Part shown: positions 35,926 through 45,003 of the stretch, piece after piece
Layout: the number at the start of each line of letters is the position of its first letter
Numbering within the stretch: position 1 is the stretch's first letter
From: Mycobacterium sp. Root265
GTDB taxonomy: Bacteria > Actinomycetota > Actinomycetes > Mycobacteriales > Mycobacteriaceae
NCBI RefSeq assembly: GCF_001428895.1
Contig: NZ_LMJA01000002.1
Location: 124,001-188,000 of the forward strand
Length of the DNA stretch: 64,000 nt
Direction: 5' to 3'
The notes under the pieces: generated by a model
The model's database searches: none
The model's input: only the letters and a program-made list of their open reading frames with translations
What the model was told of the DNA's origin: nothing
Translations under genes and position numbers: made by a program

Positions 35926-38202
35926 GTGCTGAATCGCATCGCCCGTCTCGCGATAGCTGCCCCACGCCGCGTGCTGGCTGTCACGGCACTCGTCATGATC
36001 GCCGCGGCGATCTTCGGCATCCCGGTCGCCAAGACCTTGTCGGCCGGCGGGTTCCAGGACCCGACCTCGCAATCCGCTCAGGCTGCCGCGCTGCTCACCG
36101 AGAAGTTCGACCAGGGCGATATGCAGTTACTCATCACGGTCACCTCCGCCGAGGGCGCGAACAGCCCGGCCGCCACCGCGGCGGGCACCGAGATCGTCAC
36201 GGCCCTCGAACGGTCGCCGCACGTCGCGCAGGTTGCCTCGGCGTGGACCGCGCCGCCATCGGCGGCTGCCGAGCTGATCAGCAAGGACAAGAACTCCGGC
36301 CTCATCGTCGCCGGCATCACCGGCGGCGAGAACGATGCGCAGAAGTACGCCAAGACGCTCTCGGATGAACTCGCACATGACCGGCCCGGCGTCTCCGTGC
36401 GGTCCGGCGGCACGGCGATGGTCTACGCGCAGATCAATGCGCAGACCGAACGCGACCTGTTACGCATGGAGTCCATTGCCATCCCGCTGAGCTTCCTGGT
36501 CCTGGTGTGGGTGTTCGGTGGCCTGGTGGCCGCCGCGGTGCCGATGGCCGTCGGCGGAATGGCCATCCTCGGATCGATGTCGGTGCTGAGGCTCATCACC
36601 TTCACCACCGATGTGTCGATCTTCGCGCTGAACCTGTCCATTGCCATGGGGCTGGCGCTGGCAATCGACTACACCTTGCTGATCATCAGCCGTTACCGCG
36701 ATGAACTCGCCGACGGTGTGCCGCGCGAACGCGCACTTGTCCGCACCATGGCCACCGCGGGACGGACCGTGGTGTTCTCCGCGACCACTGTCGCGCTGTC
36801 CATGGTGGCGATGTTGTTGTTCCCCATGTACTTCCTGAAATCGTTTGCCTACGCCGGCGTGGCCACCGTCGGATTCGCGGCGCTGACCGCGATCGTCGTC
36901 ACCCCGGCGGCGATCTGGTTGCTCGGCGACCGGATGGACGCCCTCAACGTGCGCCGGGTTTTCCGCCGCGCCGAGCCCACCGAGCCGCAGCCTGTCGAGC
37001 AGCAGTTCTGGTATCGGTGGACGCATCGGGTGATGGGCCGCGCCGTGCCACTGGGGCTGACCGTGGTGATCCTGCTGCTGGTGCTCGGGGCGCCGTTCCT
37101 CGGCGTGAAATGGGGCTTCCCCGACGACCGGGTGCTGCCGGCGTCGGCCTCGGCGCATCAGGTGGGTGACCAGCTGCGCGACGACTTCGTCGACAGCTCG
37201 GCCACTGCGGTGACCGTCGTGGTACCCGATGCGCAGGGCCTCAGCCCCGCGCAGTTCGAGGGCTACGCCGCCGAATTGTCGAAGGTGGCCGACGTCGCCG
37301 CGGTCTCAGCCCCCACTGGAACCTTCGTCGGCGGTGACAAGACCGGGCCGCCGGTCGCAGCGACCGGAATCGCGGACGGCAGCGCGTTTCTCACCGTCAG
37401 CAGTACTGCGCCGTTGTTCTCCGACGCCTCGGAGAACCAACTCGACGCGCTGCACGCGGTCGCAGGTCCGGGGGGACACACCGTGCAGCTGACGGGTATC
37501 GCCCAGATCAACCGGGACAGCGTCGTCGCGATCACCGACCGGCTGCCCTGGGTGCTCGGACTGATCGCCGTCATCACCTTCGGCCTGCTGTTCCTGCTCA
37601 CCGGAAGTGTCGTGCTCCCGGTGAAAGCCATTGTGCTCAACATTCTTTCGCTGACGGCGGCATTCGGTGCGCTGGTCTGGATCTTCCAGGAAGGCCACCT
37701 GTCGGCACTGGGCACCACCCCGACCGGCACCTTGGTGGCCAACATGCCGGTTCTGCTGTTCTGCATCGCGTTCGGGTTGTCGATGGACTACGAAGTATTC
37801 CTGCTCGCCCGGATTCGGGAGAACTGGCTGGCCTTGCGGGCGGCCGGCGGCAACACAGCTCGGGCCGACAACGACGCCGCGGTGGCGCTGGGATTGGCCC
37901 GCACCGGCCGGGTCATCACCGCTGCCGCGCTGGTCATGTCGATATCGTTCGCGGCGTTGATTGCGGCCGAGGTTTCGTTCATGCGGATGTTCGGCGTCGG
38001 GCTCACCCTGGCCGTGCTGGTGGACGCCACCCTGGTGCGGATGGTGCTGGTACCCGCATTCATGCATGTCCTCGGCGGCTGGAACTGGTGGGCGCCCAAA
38101 CCCCTGGTCCGGCTGCATGATCGGATCGGGATCAGTGAATCGGGTGAGCCCGTGCCGGGGCGTCCCGAGAAGGTCCCCGCGTCGGTGACGGACACTGGTT
38201 AA
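35926..38202 (+). CDS. mmpL13: MMPL family RND transporter, MmpL13-type
   Basis: 758 residues from a GTG with GAAGGGA upstream. Twelve membrane helices in two halves: helix 1 about 15-35, helices 2-6 about 185-330, a second extracellular domain about 400-520, helices 7-12 about 540-710. The paired DY residues of MMPL proton relays are seen in AIDYTLL and SMDYEVF. In M. tuberculosis the corresponding mmpL13 is split into mmpL13a and mmpL13b; here it is one intact frame. Substrate unknown, probably a lipid. Abuts a TetR gene. Confidence 0.88.
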   Translation: MLNRIARLAIAAPRRVLAVTALVMIAAAIFGIPVAKTLSAGGFQDPTSQSAQAAALLTEKFDQGDMQLLITVTSAEGANSPAATAAGTEIVTALERSPHVAQVASAWTAPPSAAAELISKDKNSGLIVAGITGGENDAQKYAKTLSDELAHDRPGVSVRSGGTAMVYAQINAQTERDLLRMESIAIPLSFLVLVWVFGGLVAAAVPMAVGGMAILGSMSVLRLITFTTDVSIFALNLSIAMGLALAIDYTLLIISRYRDELADGVPRERALVRTMATAGRTVVFSATTVALSMVAMLLFPMYFLKSFAYAGVATVGFAALTAIVVTPAAIWLLGDRMDALNVRRVFRRAEPTEPQPVEQQFWYRWTHRVMGRAVPLGLTVVILLLVLGAPFLGVKWGFPDDRVLPASASAHQVGDQLRDDFVDSSATAVTVVVPDAQGLSPAQFEGYAAELSKVADVAAVSAPTGTFVGGDKTGPPVAATGIADGSAFLTVSSTAPLFSDASENQLDALHAVAGPGGHTVQLTGIAQINRDSVVAITDRLPWVLGLIAVITFGLLFLLTGSVVLPVKAIVLNILSLTAAFGALVWIFQEGHLSALGTTPTGTLVANMPVLLFCIAFGLSMDYEVFLLARIRENWLALRAAGGNTARADNDAAVALGLARTGRVITAAALVMSISFAALIAAEVSFMRMFGVGLTLAVLVDATLVRMVLVPAFMHVLGGWNWWAPKPLVRLHDRIGISESGEPVPGRPEKVPASVTDTG

Positions 38203-38883
38203 GTGTCGCCCCAACCACTCAGACGCCGGCGGGCCGCGCGCGGGTCCGGCGAACAGCTTCGCGACGAGATCCTCGACGCGACCACCGAGTTGCTGCTGGA
38301 GACCGGGCACGCCAAGGCGGTGTCCATCCGGGCGGTGGCACAGCGGGTGGGTGTGACATCGCCGTCGATCTACCTGCACTTCGCCGACAAGGACGCGCTG
38401 CTGGACGCGGTCTGCGTGCGCTATTTCGAGCAACTCGACGAGGAGATGCAGCGGGTGGCCGCCGGCCAGACCTCGACCATCGAGGTGCTGCGCGCCCAGG
38501 GCCTGGCCTACGTCCGCTTCGCCCGGCAGACGCCCGAGCTGTACCGCATCGCCACGATGGGGGAGGGCAACCCCGGCAGTGACGTCGACATGACCTTGGC
38601 CAGTTCGGCTTTCGTGCATATGCGAACCACCATCGAAGCGCTGATGGACGAAGGTGTGTACCCGCCCGGAGATCCGACCGCGGCCGCCCTGGAGCTGTGG
38701 ACCGCGGCGCACGGGGTGGCGGCGCTGCTGATCGCCAAGCCCTACCTGCCGTGGGGTGACGTCGAAGAATTCACCGACCGCGTGTTGAGGTCGATATGCT
38801 GCGGCTACATCGCGACCGGCTACATCGGGGCCGACGTGGCCCCAGGTGAGGCCGTCGAGAAACTCAAGGAGCTCAAGACATGA
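38203..38883 (+). CDS. TetR family transcriptional regulator
   Basis: 226 residues from a GTG directly after the mmpL13 stop (TAAGTG). Helix-turn-helix about residues 30-75 (ISIRAVAQRVGVTSPSIYLHF in the coding sense, seen as VSIRAVAQRVGV and SPSIYLHFADKD), and a TetR_C-like ligand domain with FVHMRTTIEALMDEGVYPPG. As part of the mmpL13 transcript it is the likely local regulator. Its stop overlaps the methyltransferase start (ATGA). Confidence 0.9.
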   Translation: MSPQPLRRRRAARGSGEQLRDEILDATTELLLETGHAKAVSIRAVAQRVGVTSPSIYLHFADKDALLDAVCVRYFEQLDEEMQRVAAGQTSTIEVLRAQGLAYVRFARQTPELYRIATMGEGNPGSDVDMTLASSAFVHMRTTIEALMDEGVYPPGDPTAAALELWTAAHGVAALLIAKPYLPWGDVEEFTDRVLRSICCGYIATGYIGADVAPGEAVEKLKELKT

Positions 38884-39509
38884 GTGATCTTGTCGACAAC
38901 CCGTTGTTCGCCCGGCTGTGGACGACGATGTCCGGCCACGAACCCGAATCGCTGCGACGGCTGCGGGTGGCCAACCTGGCGGGCCTGAGCGGCCGCGTCC
39001 TCGAGGTCGGGGCGGGTACCGGCACCAACTTCGAGTACTACCCGGCCGGTGTCACCGAGGTGATCGCCCTCGAACCGGAGCGGCGGCTCGCCGAGGTGGC
39101 CAGGGAAGCCGCCGCGGCGGCACCGGTGCCGGTGATCGTCAGCACCGCCACCATCGAGGAGTTCGGCGCAGAACAATCATTCGACGCCGTGGTGTGCTCG
39201 CTGGTGCTGTGCTCAGTCGATCATCCCGATGAGGTTGTGCGCCAGCTATATTCGATGCTCAAGCCGGGCGGTGAGCTGCGCTACCTGGAGCATGTAGCAG
39301 GTGTCGGGCTGCGGGCGGCGCTGCAGAAGGTGGCGGACGCGACGGTGTGGCCGCGGCTGCTCGGCAACTGTCACACCCACCGCAACACCGAAGCGTCCAT
39401 CGCGGCGGCAGGTTTCTCGGTGGAGGGCTCGCGCCGCGAACAGGCGCTGCCCAGGTGGTTGCCGGTGCCGGTGTCCGAACTCGCCATCGGGCGCGCGGTG
39501 CGGCCCTAG
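38880..39509 (+). CDS. class I SAM-dependent methyltransferase, Rv1147-type
   Basis: 209 residues from an ATG overlapping the TetR stop. SAM-binding motif [15 protein letters not shown] (about 40-54), acidic residue in ALEPERRL, and a post-motif [17 protein letters not shown] followed by [13 protein letters not shown]. This is the pattern of UbiE/PmtA-like small-molecule or lipid methyltransferases. Position matches Rv1147. Third gene of the mmpL13 operon; convergent four-base overlap with the sirtuin gene. Confidence 0.87.
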   Translation: MSDLVDNPLFARLWTTMSGHEPESLRRLRVANLAGLSGRVLEVGAGTGTNFEYYPAGVTEVIALEPERRLAEVAREAAAAAPVPVIVSTATIEEFGAEQSFDAVVCSLVLCSVDHPDEVVRQLYSMLKPGGELRYLEHVAGVGLRAALQKVADATVWPRLLGNCHTHRNTEASIAAAGFSVEGSRREQALPRWLPVPVSELAIGRAVRP

Positions 39510-40222
39510 CGGCCCAGCAATGCGGGCAACCGCTGCAAGAGCTGGGGCAGTGCGGTCGCCGAGGTTTCCCGGACCACCGCGGTGGCGGCCTCCGACAGCG
39601 GTGTGGGCTGCGGATTGACCTCGATGACCGGGATGCCGTTGGCCAGCGCGGCTTCCGGTAGCCCCGCCGCGGGGTAGACCACCGATGACGTCCCCACCAC
39701 GATCACCACGTCGGCCTTCGCGACGGCCTGCACCGACAGGTCCCAGGCGTCATCGGGCAGACCCTCGCCGAACCACACCACATTGGGCCGGATCAGCCCG
39801 CCACACGAACAACGCGGCGGATCGACGACCTCCACCGGTTCCGGCATTGCGGGCAATTCCCCGGTGTACGGAGATCCGCAACGATCGCAGCGGAACTCGA
39901 ACAGGCTGCCGTGCAGGTGGTACACCCGATTGCTGCCCGCCCGCTCGTGCAGGTTGTCCACGTTCTGGGTGACGACCTGCACCTCGGCGTAGTCCTCCCA
40001 CGCCGCGACCGCAAGGTGGCCGGGGTTCGGGTCGACCGCGCCCATCATGTAATGCCGCCACAGGTACCAGGCCCACACCCGTTCGGGGTGGCGCTGCCAG
40101 CCGTCACTGCTGGAGATCTCGTAGGGGTCGACGTTCGCCCACAGACCCGTCTCGACGTCGCGGAACGTCGGCACTCCGCTCTCGGCGGACATGCCTGCAC
40201 CGCTCAGCAACGTCACTCGCAC
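39506..40222 (-). CDS. sirtuin (NAD-dependent protein deacylase), Rv1151c-type
   Basis: 238 residues from a GTG preceded by the -10 box TAGTTT. Landmarks: [14 protein letters not shown] (about 8-21), [12 protein letters not shown] (about 95), catalytic His in HLHGSL and zinc ligands in CDRC and CSC. The Tyr-x-x-Arg pair in WYLWRH marks class III sirtuins, which prefer succinyl and other acidic acyl groups. It therefore probably removes acyl as well as acetyl groups. Ortholog of the M. tuberculosis Sir2-like Rv1151c by position and sequence. Confidence 0.9.
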   Translation of the reverse strand: MRVTLLSGAGMSAESGVPTFRDVETGLWANVDPYEISSSDGWQRHPERVWAWYLWRHYMMGAVDPNPGHLAVAAWEDYAEVQVVTQNVDNLHERAGSNRVYHLHGSLFEFRCDRCGSPYTGELPAMPEPVEVVDPPRCSCGGLIRPNVVWFGEGLPDDAWDLSVQAVAKADVVIVVGTSSVVYPAAGLPEAALANGIPVIEVNPQPTPLSEAATAVVRETSATALPQLLQRLPALLGR

Positions 40223-40228
40223 CTCACC

Positions 40229-40234
40229 AAACTA
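40229..40234 (-). promoter_or_regulatory. -10 element TAGTTT of the sirtuin gene
   Basis: Minus-strand TAGTTT ends six bases before GTG 40222 and predicts a leaderless transcript. It faces the -10 of the GntR gene 12 bases away. Confidence 0.5.
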
Positions 40235-40246
40235 TCGTGTGTGCGA

Positions 40247-40252
40247 CATACT
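40247..40252 (+). promoter_or_regulatory. -10 element CATACT of the GntR gene
   Basis: CATACT (matching TATACT at five positions) ends six bases before GTG 40259, predicting a leaderless start. Confidence 0.45.
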
Positions 40253-40258
40253 GGGCAC

Positions 40259-40624
40259 GTGGGAGGTCTGGGGGAGTGGGTTCGGCTCGATCAGCAGGCT
40301 GGAGCCCCGCTGTTCGATCAATTGCGGACGCAGATCATCGAGGGTGTGCGCGACGGCAGGCTCACGCCCGGCACTCGGCTGCCCACGGTCCGTGATCTCG
40401 CCGGTCAGCTCGGTCTCGCGGTCAACACCGTGGCCCGGGCCTACCGCGAGCTGGAGGCCGCCGGGGTGCTCGAAACCCGGGGCCGGTTCGGCACTTTCGT
40501 GGCACGGGTGGACCCCGCCGACAATGCGATGGCTGCGGCCGCGCACGCGTTCGCCGAATCCGCACGCGCACTGGGCATCGGCAAGGACGAGGCGTTGCGC
40601 TACCTGGACGCCGCGTTCGACTAG
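40259..40624 (+). CDS. GntR family regulator, YtrA subfamily (Rv1152-type)
   Basis: 121 residues from the GTG at 40259, supported by a -10 box six bases upstream; the frame extends further upstream but there it is a shadow of the sirtuin gene. Winged helix-turn-helix about 12-80 ([32 protein letters not shown]). The short helical tail of about 40 residues, with no effector domain, is typical of YtrA regulators. Same length and place as Rv1152. Divergent from the sirtuin with 36 bases between starts, so mutual regulation is likely. Confidence 0.87.
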   Translation: MGGLGEWVRLDQQAGAPLFDQLRTQIIEGVRDGRLTPGTRLPTVRDLAGQLGLAVNTVARAYRELEAAGVLETRGRFGTFVARVDPADNAMAAAAHAFAESARALGIGKDEALRYLDAAFD

Positions 40625-40640
40625 TGTCTCAATGCCTGCG

Positions 40641-41801
40641 TCAGACAGCGGGATTGCTCGGCGGTGGAGCCACCTTCTCCATCATGTTGATCGATATGTG
40701 CGGCCACCGGATCAGGCCCGGTTTGCTGTCGAATCTGGGGAAGAAATCCAGATTGATGAACTGCGAGTAGGCCAGCACCAGCCGGTTGCCCTCCATGCCT
40801 CCGAGCGCCGGTTCGCTGAGCTCCATCAGCCAGAACGTCGAGCGCATCTGTGAGGCATCCGCCTGGCGTTTGATGAACGGCACGTTGAGGATTCCGGCCT
40901 CGGCGACCTCGGTGTCGAAGTCCAGCACGGTCGTCTTGAGCACGTTGCCGGGAAGGCCCTGCTGCAGAAGGCGGTTCGCGTTGGACGGGCTGAACAGGCC
41001 GTCGAACGGAGCATCCACGAAATGCTTGTACGGGAACAGGTAGCGATTCCTCGGTGTGCTGCTGGTGGCATCCGCTTCGTCCACGGCGGTGACGATGTTC
41101 GTGGTGACACCCTCAGGAAAGGCGCTGAGGTTCGGAATCGTCGGCGGGCCGGTGATCACGGGTTTCTTCACGCCGAGGGCATTGACCGAGTTGCCGTGCG
41201 GAATGGAGCCGAGGCGGCAGATGTCGAACCCCTCGACAACCTGGACCTGCATGTACAGGAACAAGCCCGGCTCATGGTGGATCGGTAAGCCTTTCGGCCC
41301 GGCGTCACCACTACTCGGCATATCTTCGGCCTTGATCTGCTTGATCGTCTGTTCGTAGTCCAGGGCGGCCACCAGTTGGTCTGCCCGCTCGGTGCGGTCC
41401 TGGTTGATACCCCGGTTGGGGACATCGTCGTCGACCGTCGAGAAGACCAGTTTCTCGTTGTAGCGGTTCATCAACAGTCGGTAGTTCGGTACCTCACCCG
41501 CGCGGAACGGCGGGATCGCCTTCGTCGTTTCCGCGAACGGAAGCGCGATGACGTTCCAGCCGCGGCCGGCCAGTGGCGAATCGGTGGGACTGTCGGGATC
41601 GTCACCGGGCCGGATGTTGGCCCACGTTCCCGGAAGCTGAGCGAGCGGCCCCAGGCTCGGCTCGAAGGGTTCCGCATCGCGGATGACGCGGTCCTGCTTG
41701 GCGCGGTAGTTCGTGACGCCTATCGCGGATCCGCGTTTGGTCGATTCCTCGCGCAGTGTGAACAGTTTGTTCCAGGTTTCGTCGTCAAATTCTTCAGGCA
41801 T
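40641..41801 (-). CDS. heme-binding / FMP-type peroxidase-like protein
   Basis: 386 residues from an ATG with AAGGGGGA upstream. Segments GPLAQLPGTWANI, GRGWNVIALPF, IHHEPGLFLYM and CRLGSIPHGNSVNALG recall a beta-barrel family annotated as heme-binding or FMP-type peroxidase in other bacteria. No signal peptide or membrane helix. Histidines in IHHEPG and IPHG are candidate ligands. Base composition looks lower in GC than its neighbours and it breaks the M. tuberculosis gene order, so it may be acquired. Function is tentative. Confidence 0.6.
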   Translation of the reverse strand: MPEEFDDETWNKLFTLREESTKRGSAIGVTNYRAKQDRVIRDAEPFEPSLGPLAQLPGTWANIRPGDDPDSPTDSPLAGRGWNVIALPFAETTKAIPPFRAGEVPNYRLLMNRYNEKLVFSTVDDDVPNRGINQDRTERADQLVAALDYEQTIKQIKAEDMPSSGDAGPKGLPIHHEPGLFLYMQVQVVEGFDICRLGSIPHGNSVNALGVKKPVITGPPTIPNLSAFPEGVTTNIVTAVDEADATSSTPRNRYLFPYKHFVDAPFDGLFSPSNANRLLQQGLPGNVLKTTVLDFDTEVAEAGILNVPFIKRQADASQMRSTFWLMELSEPALGGMEGNRLVLAYSQFINLDFFPRFDSKPGLIRWPHISINMMEKVAPPPSNPAV

Positions 41802-42233
41802 GGTGATTCCCCCTTGACTGATGCCCGCACATACCGAATACGCTCATTCGAATTGCAAAGCGAGCGAGCCCCCCTCGTCGCTTCGAATGGAAGTTTGGCA
41901 CCTGGTCAATTGGAAGTCAATCAATCGTTTTATCAACGCGTGCAGTAAATCTCGGAAACTACGCTGGCGAATAAGTCAGTCGTATTACTTTCCTGCAATG
42001 AGCTAATTCAACCGAGAAATTTGCGTACAAAAAAGCAAATGAACGCAACGTCGACTAAGTATTTGGATGGTCCTATGAGTCAGTCTGTTTCGAGTGTTTT
42101 TCGGGCCGGCGCGCAGTGCCTGGCTATAGCCCCGAGGCCACCAGCGATTTCACCGGGCGCGTCTCGCCCGGGATTCCGTCTGATGCTCGGTCGTCATGCA
42201 GCAACCGGGACATCCCTTCGGGGGATGCCGGCG
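41802..42233. other. 432-base AT-rich intergenic region
   Basis: The least GC-rich stretch of the window (about 41890-42080). It holds a hairpin with ATTCGAA (41846-41852) and TTCGAAT (41882-41888) arms around an inner AAGCGA/TCGCTT stem, upstream of the heme-binding-like gene. Near the PucR stop are two stem-loops, 42153-42171 (CCGGGCG/CGCCCGG) and 42211-42227 (CATCCC/GGGATG), possible terminators without T-runs. Short frames in it have no support. Confidence 0.55.
42211..42227 (-). terminator. candidate hairpin terminator of the PucR gene
   Basis: CATCCC, loop TTCGG, GGGATG, seven bases after the PucR stop on the minus strand. There is no U-tract. A second stem at 42153-42171 could act with it. 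Confidence 0.4.
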
Positions 42234-43436
42234 CTAACCGGTCCAGCGCAGCACGTTGAGCGCCACGGCGACGCTGACGCTGTGTTCGGCCAGAGGCCGG
42301 GGCAGCAGTTCGTCGGCGCGCGCCAGCCGTCGCAGCAGGGTGTTGCGGTGCGTGTAGAGCCGCGTCGCCGCGCGCGACGCGTTGCACTGGCTGGCGACGA
42401 ATACCCTTACGGTGTCCTGCAACTCGGTGCCCGCGGCGGCGAGGTCGCCGAGGACCCGGCTGACGAATTCGGCGGTGCGGTCGGGATCGGCGGTGATCAG
42501 CGAGACCATCTCGACTTCGGTGAACCGGGCGACCTGCTGTCGGGAGTGCAGGCGCGCCATCATCTGCTGGGTGGTGATCGCCTCGAAGTGGCTGCGCCGG
42601 AACCCGTCCACGCCCTCGCCCGTGGTGCCGACCGCCACCCGGATGTCTGCGGCGCCACCGGCCGATGCCTGCAGGGCGCCGAGATCGACACCGCCGGGAG
42701 TCCACACCCACCTGGTCGCGCTGCTGGCCAGCACGCTCAGCGGCCGACCGCCGCCGGCGCGTGCGATGGTCTCGGCGGCACGGTCCAGTCTGGCCAGGTC
42801 GCCGTCGTGGTTGTCGGTCCAGATGACCGCCGCGGTGTGGCTACCGGTCAGTGCGTACCCGAGGCGTTGCTCGGCGCGGGCACGCGGAATGGGGGCGCCG
42901 TCGAGCAGCAGGGCAACGGTCTCGCGGCGTTCGGCGTGGCTGCCGTGGGTGAGTTCATCGCGCTCCAACTCGATCTGCGCGGCGATACCGGTCAGCGTCG
43001 CGTCGACGAACGCACTGATCGAGCGCGAGCACACCTGCAACAGCTCGTGCAGTTCGGCGGCATCGGAGGTCAGCTCGAAGGCGATCTCCATCAGCCGGCG
43101 CCAGGCCACTCCCTCACCCACCCGGTAGGCGTCCAGTGGGAACGTGTTCATACCGCGGCGCACCAGTTCCCGCGCGATGCTCAGCGGCTCCGGGCCGGAG
43201 TTGGGCGGTACGGGTGCGCCGGGATCTCGGACGTTGGCGGTCGCCCAGAAGTACAGGTTGGCCCGGTTGCTCCGGCTGACGGCCGCGGCCAACTCCGGGT
43301 CGACGGCAATCGCGGGGCTGGCCGCCAGGACCGCCCGGTCCAGTTCGTCGAGCCACTCGGGGCGGGCATTGACCACGATCTGGGCGCACTGCCGGATCAG
43401 GTCCCTGACCCGCGGAGACGGCAATTCATCAGCCAT
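42234..43436 (-). CDS. PucR/CdaR family transcriptional regulator
   Basis: 400 residues. C-terminal PucR-type helix-turn-helix about 335-395 (VASQCNASRAATRLYTHRNTLLRRL), preceded by a GGDEF-like degenerate middle domain about 165-290 and a helical N-terminus. The family activates or represses catabolic genes. It is divergent from an EthA-like monooxygenase gene, and a perfect 6-base inverted repeat lies between them. So it is the likely regulator of that enzyme (inference). Confidence 0.87.
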   Translation of the reverse strand: MADELPSPRVRDLIRQCAQIVVNARPEWLDELDRAVLAASPAIAVDPELAAAVSRSNRANLYFWATANVRDPGAPVPPNSGPEPLSIARELVRRGMNTFPLDAYRVGEGVAWRRLMEIAFELTSDAAELHELLQVCSRSISAFVDATLTGIAAQIELERDELTHGSHAERRETVALLLDGAPIPRARAEQRLGYALTGSHTAAVIWTDNHDGDLARLDRAAETIARAGGGRPLSVLASSATRWVWTPGGVDLGALQASAGGAADIRVAVGTTGEGVDGFRRSHFEAITTQQMMARLHSRQQVARFTEVEMVSLITADPDRTAEFVSRVLGDLAAAGTELQDTVRVFVASQCNASRAATRLYTHRNTLLRRLARADELLPRPLAEHSVSVAVALNVLRWTG

Positions 43437-43455
43437 GCCTGCAGCTTAGGGCGAT

Positions 43456-43470
43456 GGTGCACTATGCACC
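43456..43470. promoter_or_regulatory. candidate PucR operator GGTGCA-CTA-TGCACC
   Basis: Perfect 6-base arms with a 3-base centre, 20 bases upstream of the PucR start and 67 upstream of the monooxygenase start. Assignment to the PucR protein is inference. Confidence 0.5.
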
Positions 43471-43536
43471 GTCCCTTCGGTGATATGGGGTATTTCGACC
43501 TGGCTGGAGGCCTGGTCTGCGCGCGACGATCAACGC

Positions 43537-45003
43537 ATGGAAACAGTCGATGTGCTCATCGTCGGAGCCGGGATCTCCGGTATCGGAGCCGCCTACTATC
43601 TGCAGCGCGAACACCCCGGCCGCAGCTTCACCATCCTGGAATCCCGCGGGGCGACCGGCGGCACCTGGGATCTGTTCCGCTACCCCGGGATTCGCTCGGA
43701 TTCGGATCTGCACACCTTCGGCTACGAGTTCAAACCGTGGCGCGACGAACACGCCATCGCCACCTCGGACAAGATCCTGGCTTACCTGCGCGAGACGGTG
43801 GACGAGAACGGCATCCAACAGCACATCCGTTTTCACCATCGGGTGCTCGGCGCGGCCTGGAGCAGTGCGGACGCCCGCTGGGTCGTCGACGTCGAGCGTG
43901 ACGGCGAGTTGAGCCAGCTGAGTGCGAATTGGCTGTTCTGCGCCGGCGGCTACTACCGCTACGACGAGGGCTTCACCCCAGAGTTCGAGGGACGCGAGCG
44001 CTTCGCAGGCCAGATCGTCCATCCCCAGCACTGGCCGGAGGACCTCGATTACACCGGTAAGAAGGTGGTGGTCATCGGCAGCGGCGCCACCGCGGTGACC
44101 CTGGTGCCGTCGATGGCCACGACCGCCGGGCACGTGACGATGCTGCAGCGTTCACCGACCTATGTCATGCCGGTGCCGGCCAAGGACGGTTTCGCCAACA
44201 CGGCCCGCAAGGTGCTCGGCGACGACCGCGGGTACGCGCTGGCCCGCCGCAAGAACATCGCCAAACAGCGCGGGGTGTACACGTTCTGCCAGAAGTACCC
44301 GACCGCCGCGCGTTGGCTGATCCGCCGGATCAACGCCGGCAAGCTGCCCGACGGTTACCCCGTCGACCTGCACTTCAGCCCCAGCTACAACCCGTGGGAT
44401 CAGCGGTTGTGCGCAGTGCCCGACGGTGATCTGTTCGCGGCCATCAGCAACGGCAGCGCGTCGGTGGTCACCGACCGGATAGCCACCTTCACCGAGAACG
44501 GTGTCCTACTGGAGTCCGGTCGTGAGCTCGACGCCGACATCATCGTCACCGCTACCGGATTGAATGTTCAGCTCTTCGGCGGGATCACCCTCACCGTCGA
44601 CGGCGAGCCGGTCGACTTCGCGCAGACCGTGGCCTACAAGGGCATCATGCTCAGCGGAATCCCCAACTTCGCCTTCGCCTTCGGCTACACCAACTCGTCG
44701 TGGACGCTGAAGGTCGGGCTGCTGTGCGAGCACTTCTGCCGGCTGCTCAGCTACATGGATGATCACGGGTTCGACAGTGTGCGGGCCGAACTCGATGATC
44801 CGGCGATGCCCACCAAGCCGCTGCTGGACTTCGCGGCCGGGTACGTGCAGCGTGCGATCAACGAGATTCCTCGCCAGGGAGTGCAGGGTCCGTGGCAGAT
44901 GACGATGAACTACACCGTCGACGCCGATGTGCTGCGCAACGGTCCGGTGCAGGACGCGGCCCTGAAGTTCGCTGCCGTCAGCCGAATTCCAGCCGCGTTG
45001 TGA
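43537..45003 (+). CDS. Baeyer-Villiger flavin monooxygenase, EthA/MymA-like
   Basis: 488 residues from the ATG at 43537, nearly the length of EthA (489). FAD motif GAGISGIG (about 9-16), GATGGTWDLFRYPGIRSDSD (about 39-58), BVMO fingerprint FAGQIVHPQHWP (about 155-166) and NADPH motif GSGATAV (about 180). It matches EthA/MymA across its length from memory, including YNPWDQRLC. EthA activates the drug ethionamide; whether this paralog does is unknown. It overlaps the convergent methyltransferase gene by 26 bases. Confidence 0.88.
   Translation: METVDVLIVGAGISGIGAAYYLQREHPGRSFTILESRGATGGTWDLFRYPGIRSDSDLHTFGYEFKPWRDEHAIATSDKILAYLRETVDENGIQQHIRFHHRVLGAAWSSADARWVVDVERDGELSQLSANWLFCAGGYYRYDEGFTPEFEGRERFAGQIVHPQHWPEDLDYTGKKVVVIGSGATAVTLVPSMATTAGHVTMLQRSPTYVMPVPAKDGFANTARKVLGDDRGYALARRKNIAKQRGVYTFCQKYPTAARWLIRRINAGKLPDGYPVDLHFSPSYNPWDQRLCAVPDGDLFAAISNGSASVVTDRIATFTENGVLLESGRELDADIIVTATGLNVQLFGGITLTVDGEPVDFAQTVAYKGIMLSGIPNFAFAFGYTNSSWTLKVGLLCEHFCRLLSYMDDHGFDSVRAELDDPAMPTKPLLDFAAGYVQRAINEIPRQGVQGPWQMTMNYTVDADVLRNGPVQDAALKFAAVSRIPAAL

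Noticed and set aside
41821-42006. 61-codon frame in the AT-rich region
   Set aside because: No ribosome binding site, -10 box or family, and codon use unlike the neighbours; the stretch is better explained as regulatory or foreign intergenic DNA.
42124-42711. 195-codon frame at the end of the PucR gene
   Set aside because: Arg/Gly/His-rich overlap of the PucR reading frame without any start signal; PucR helix-turn-helix is in the other frame.
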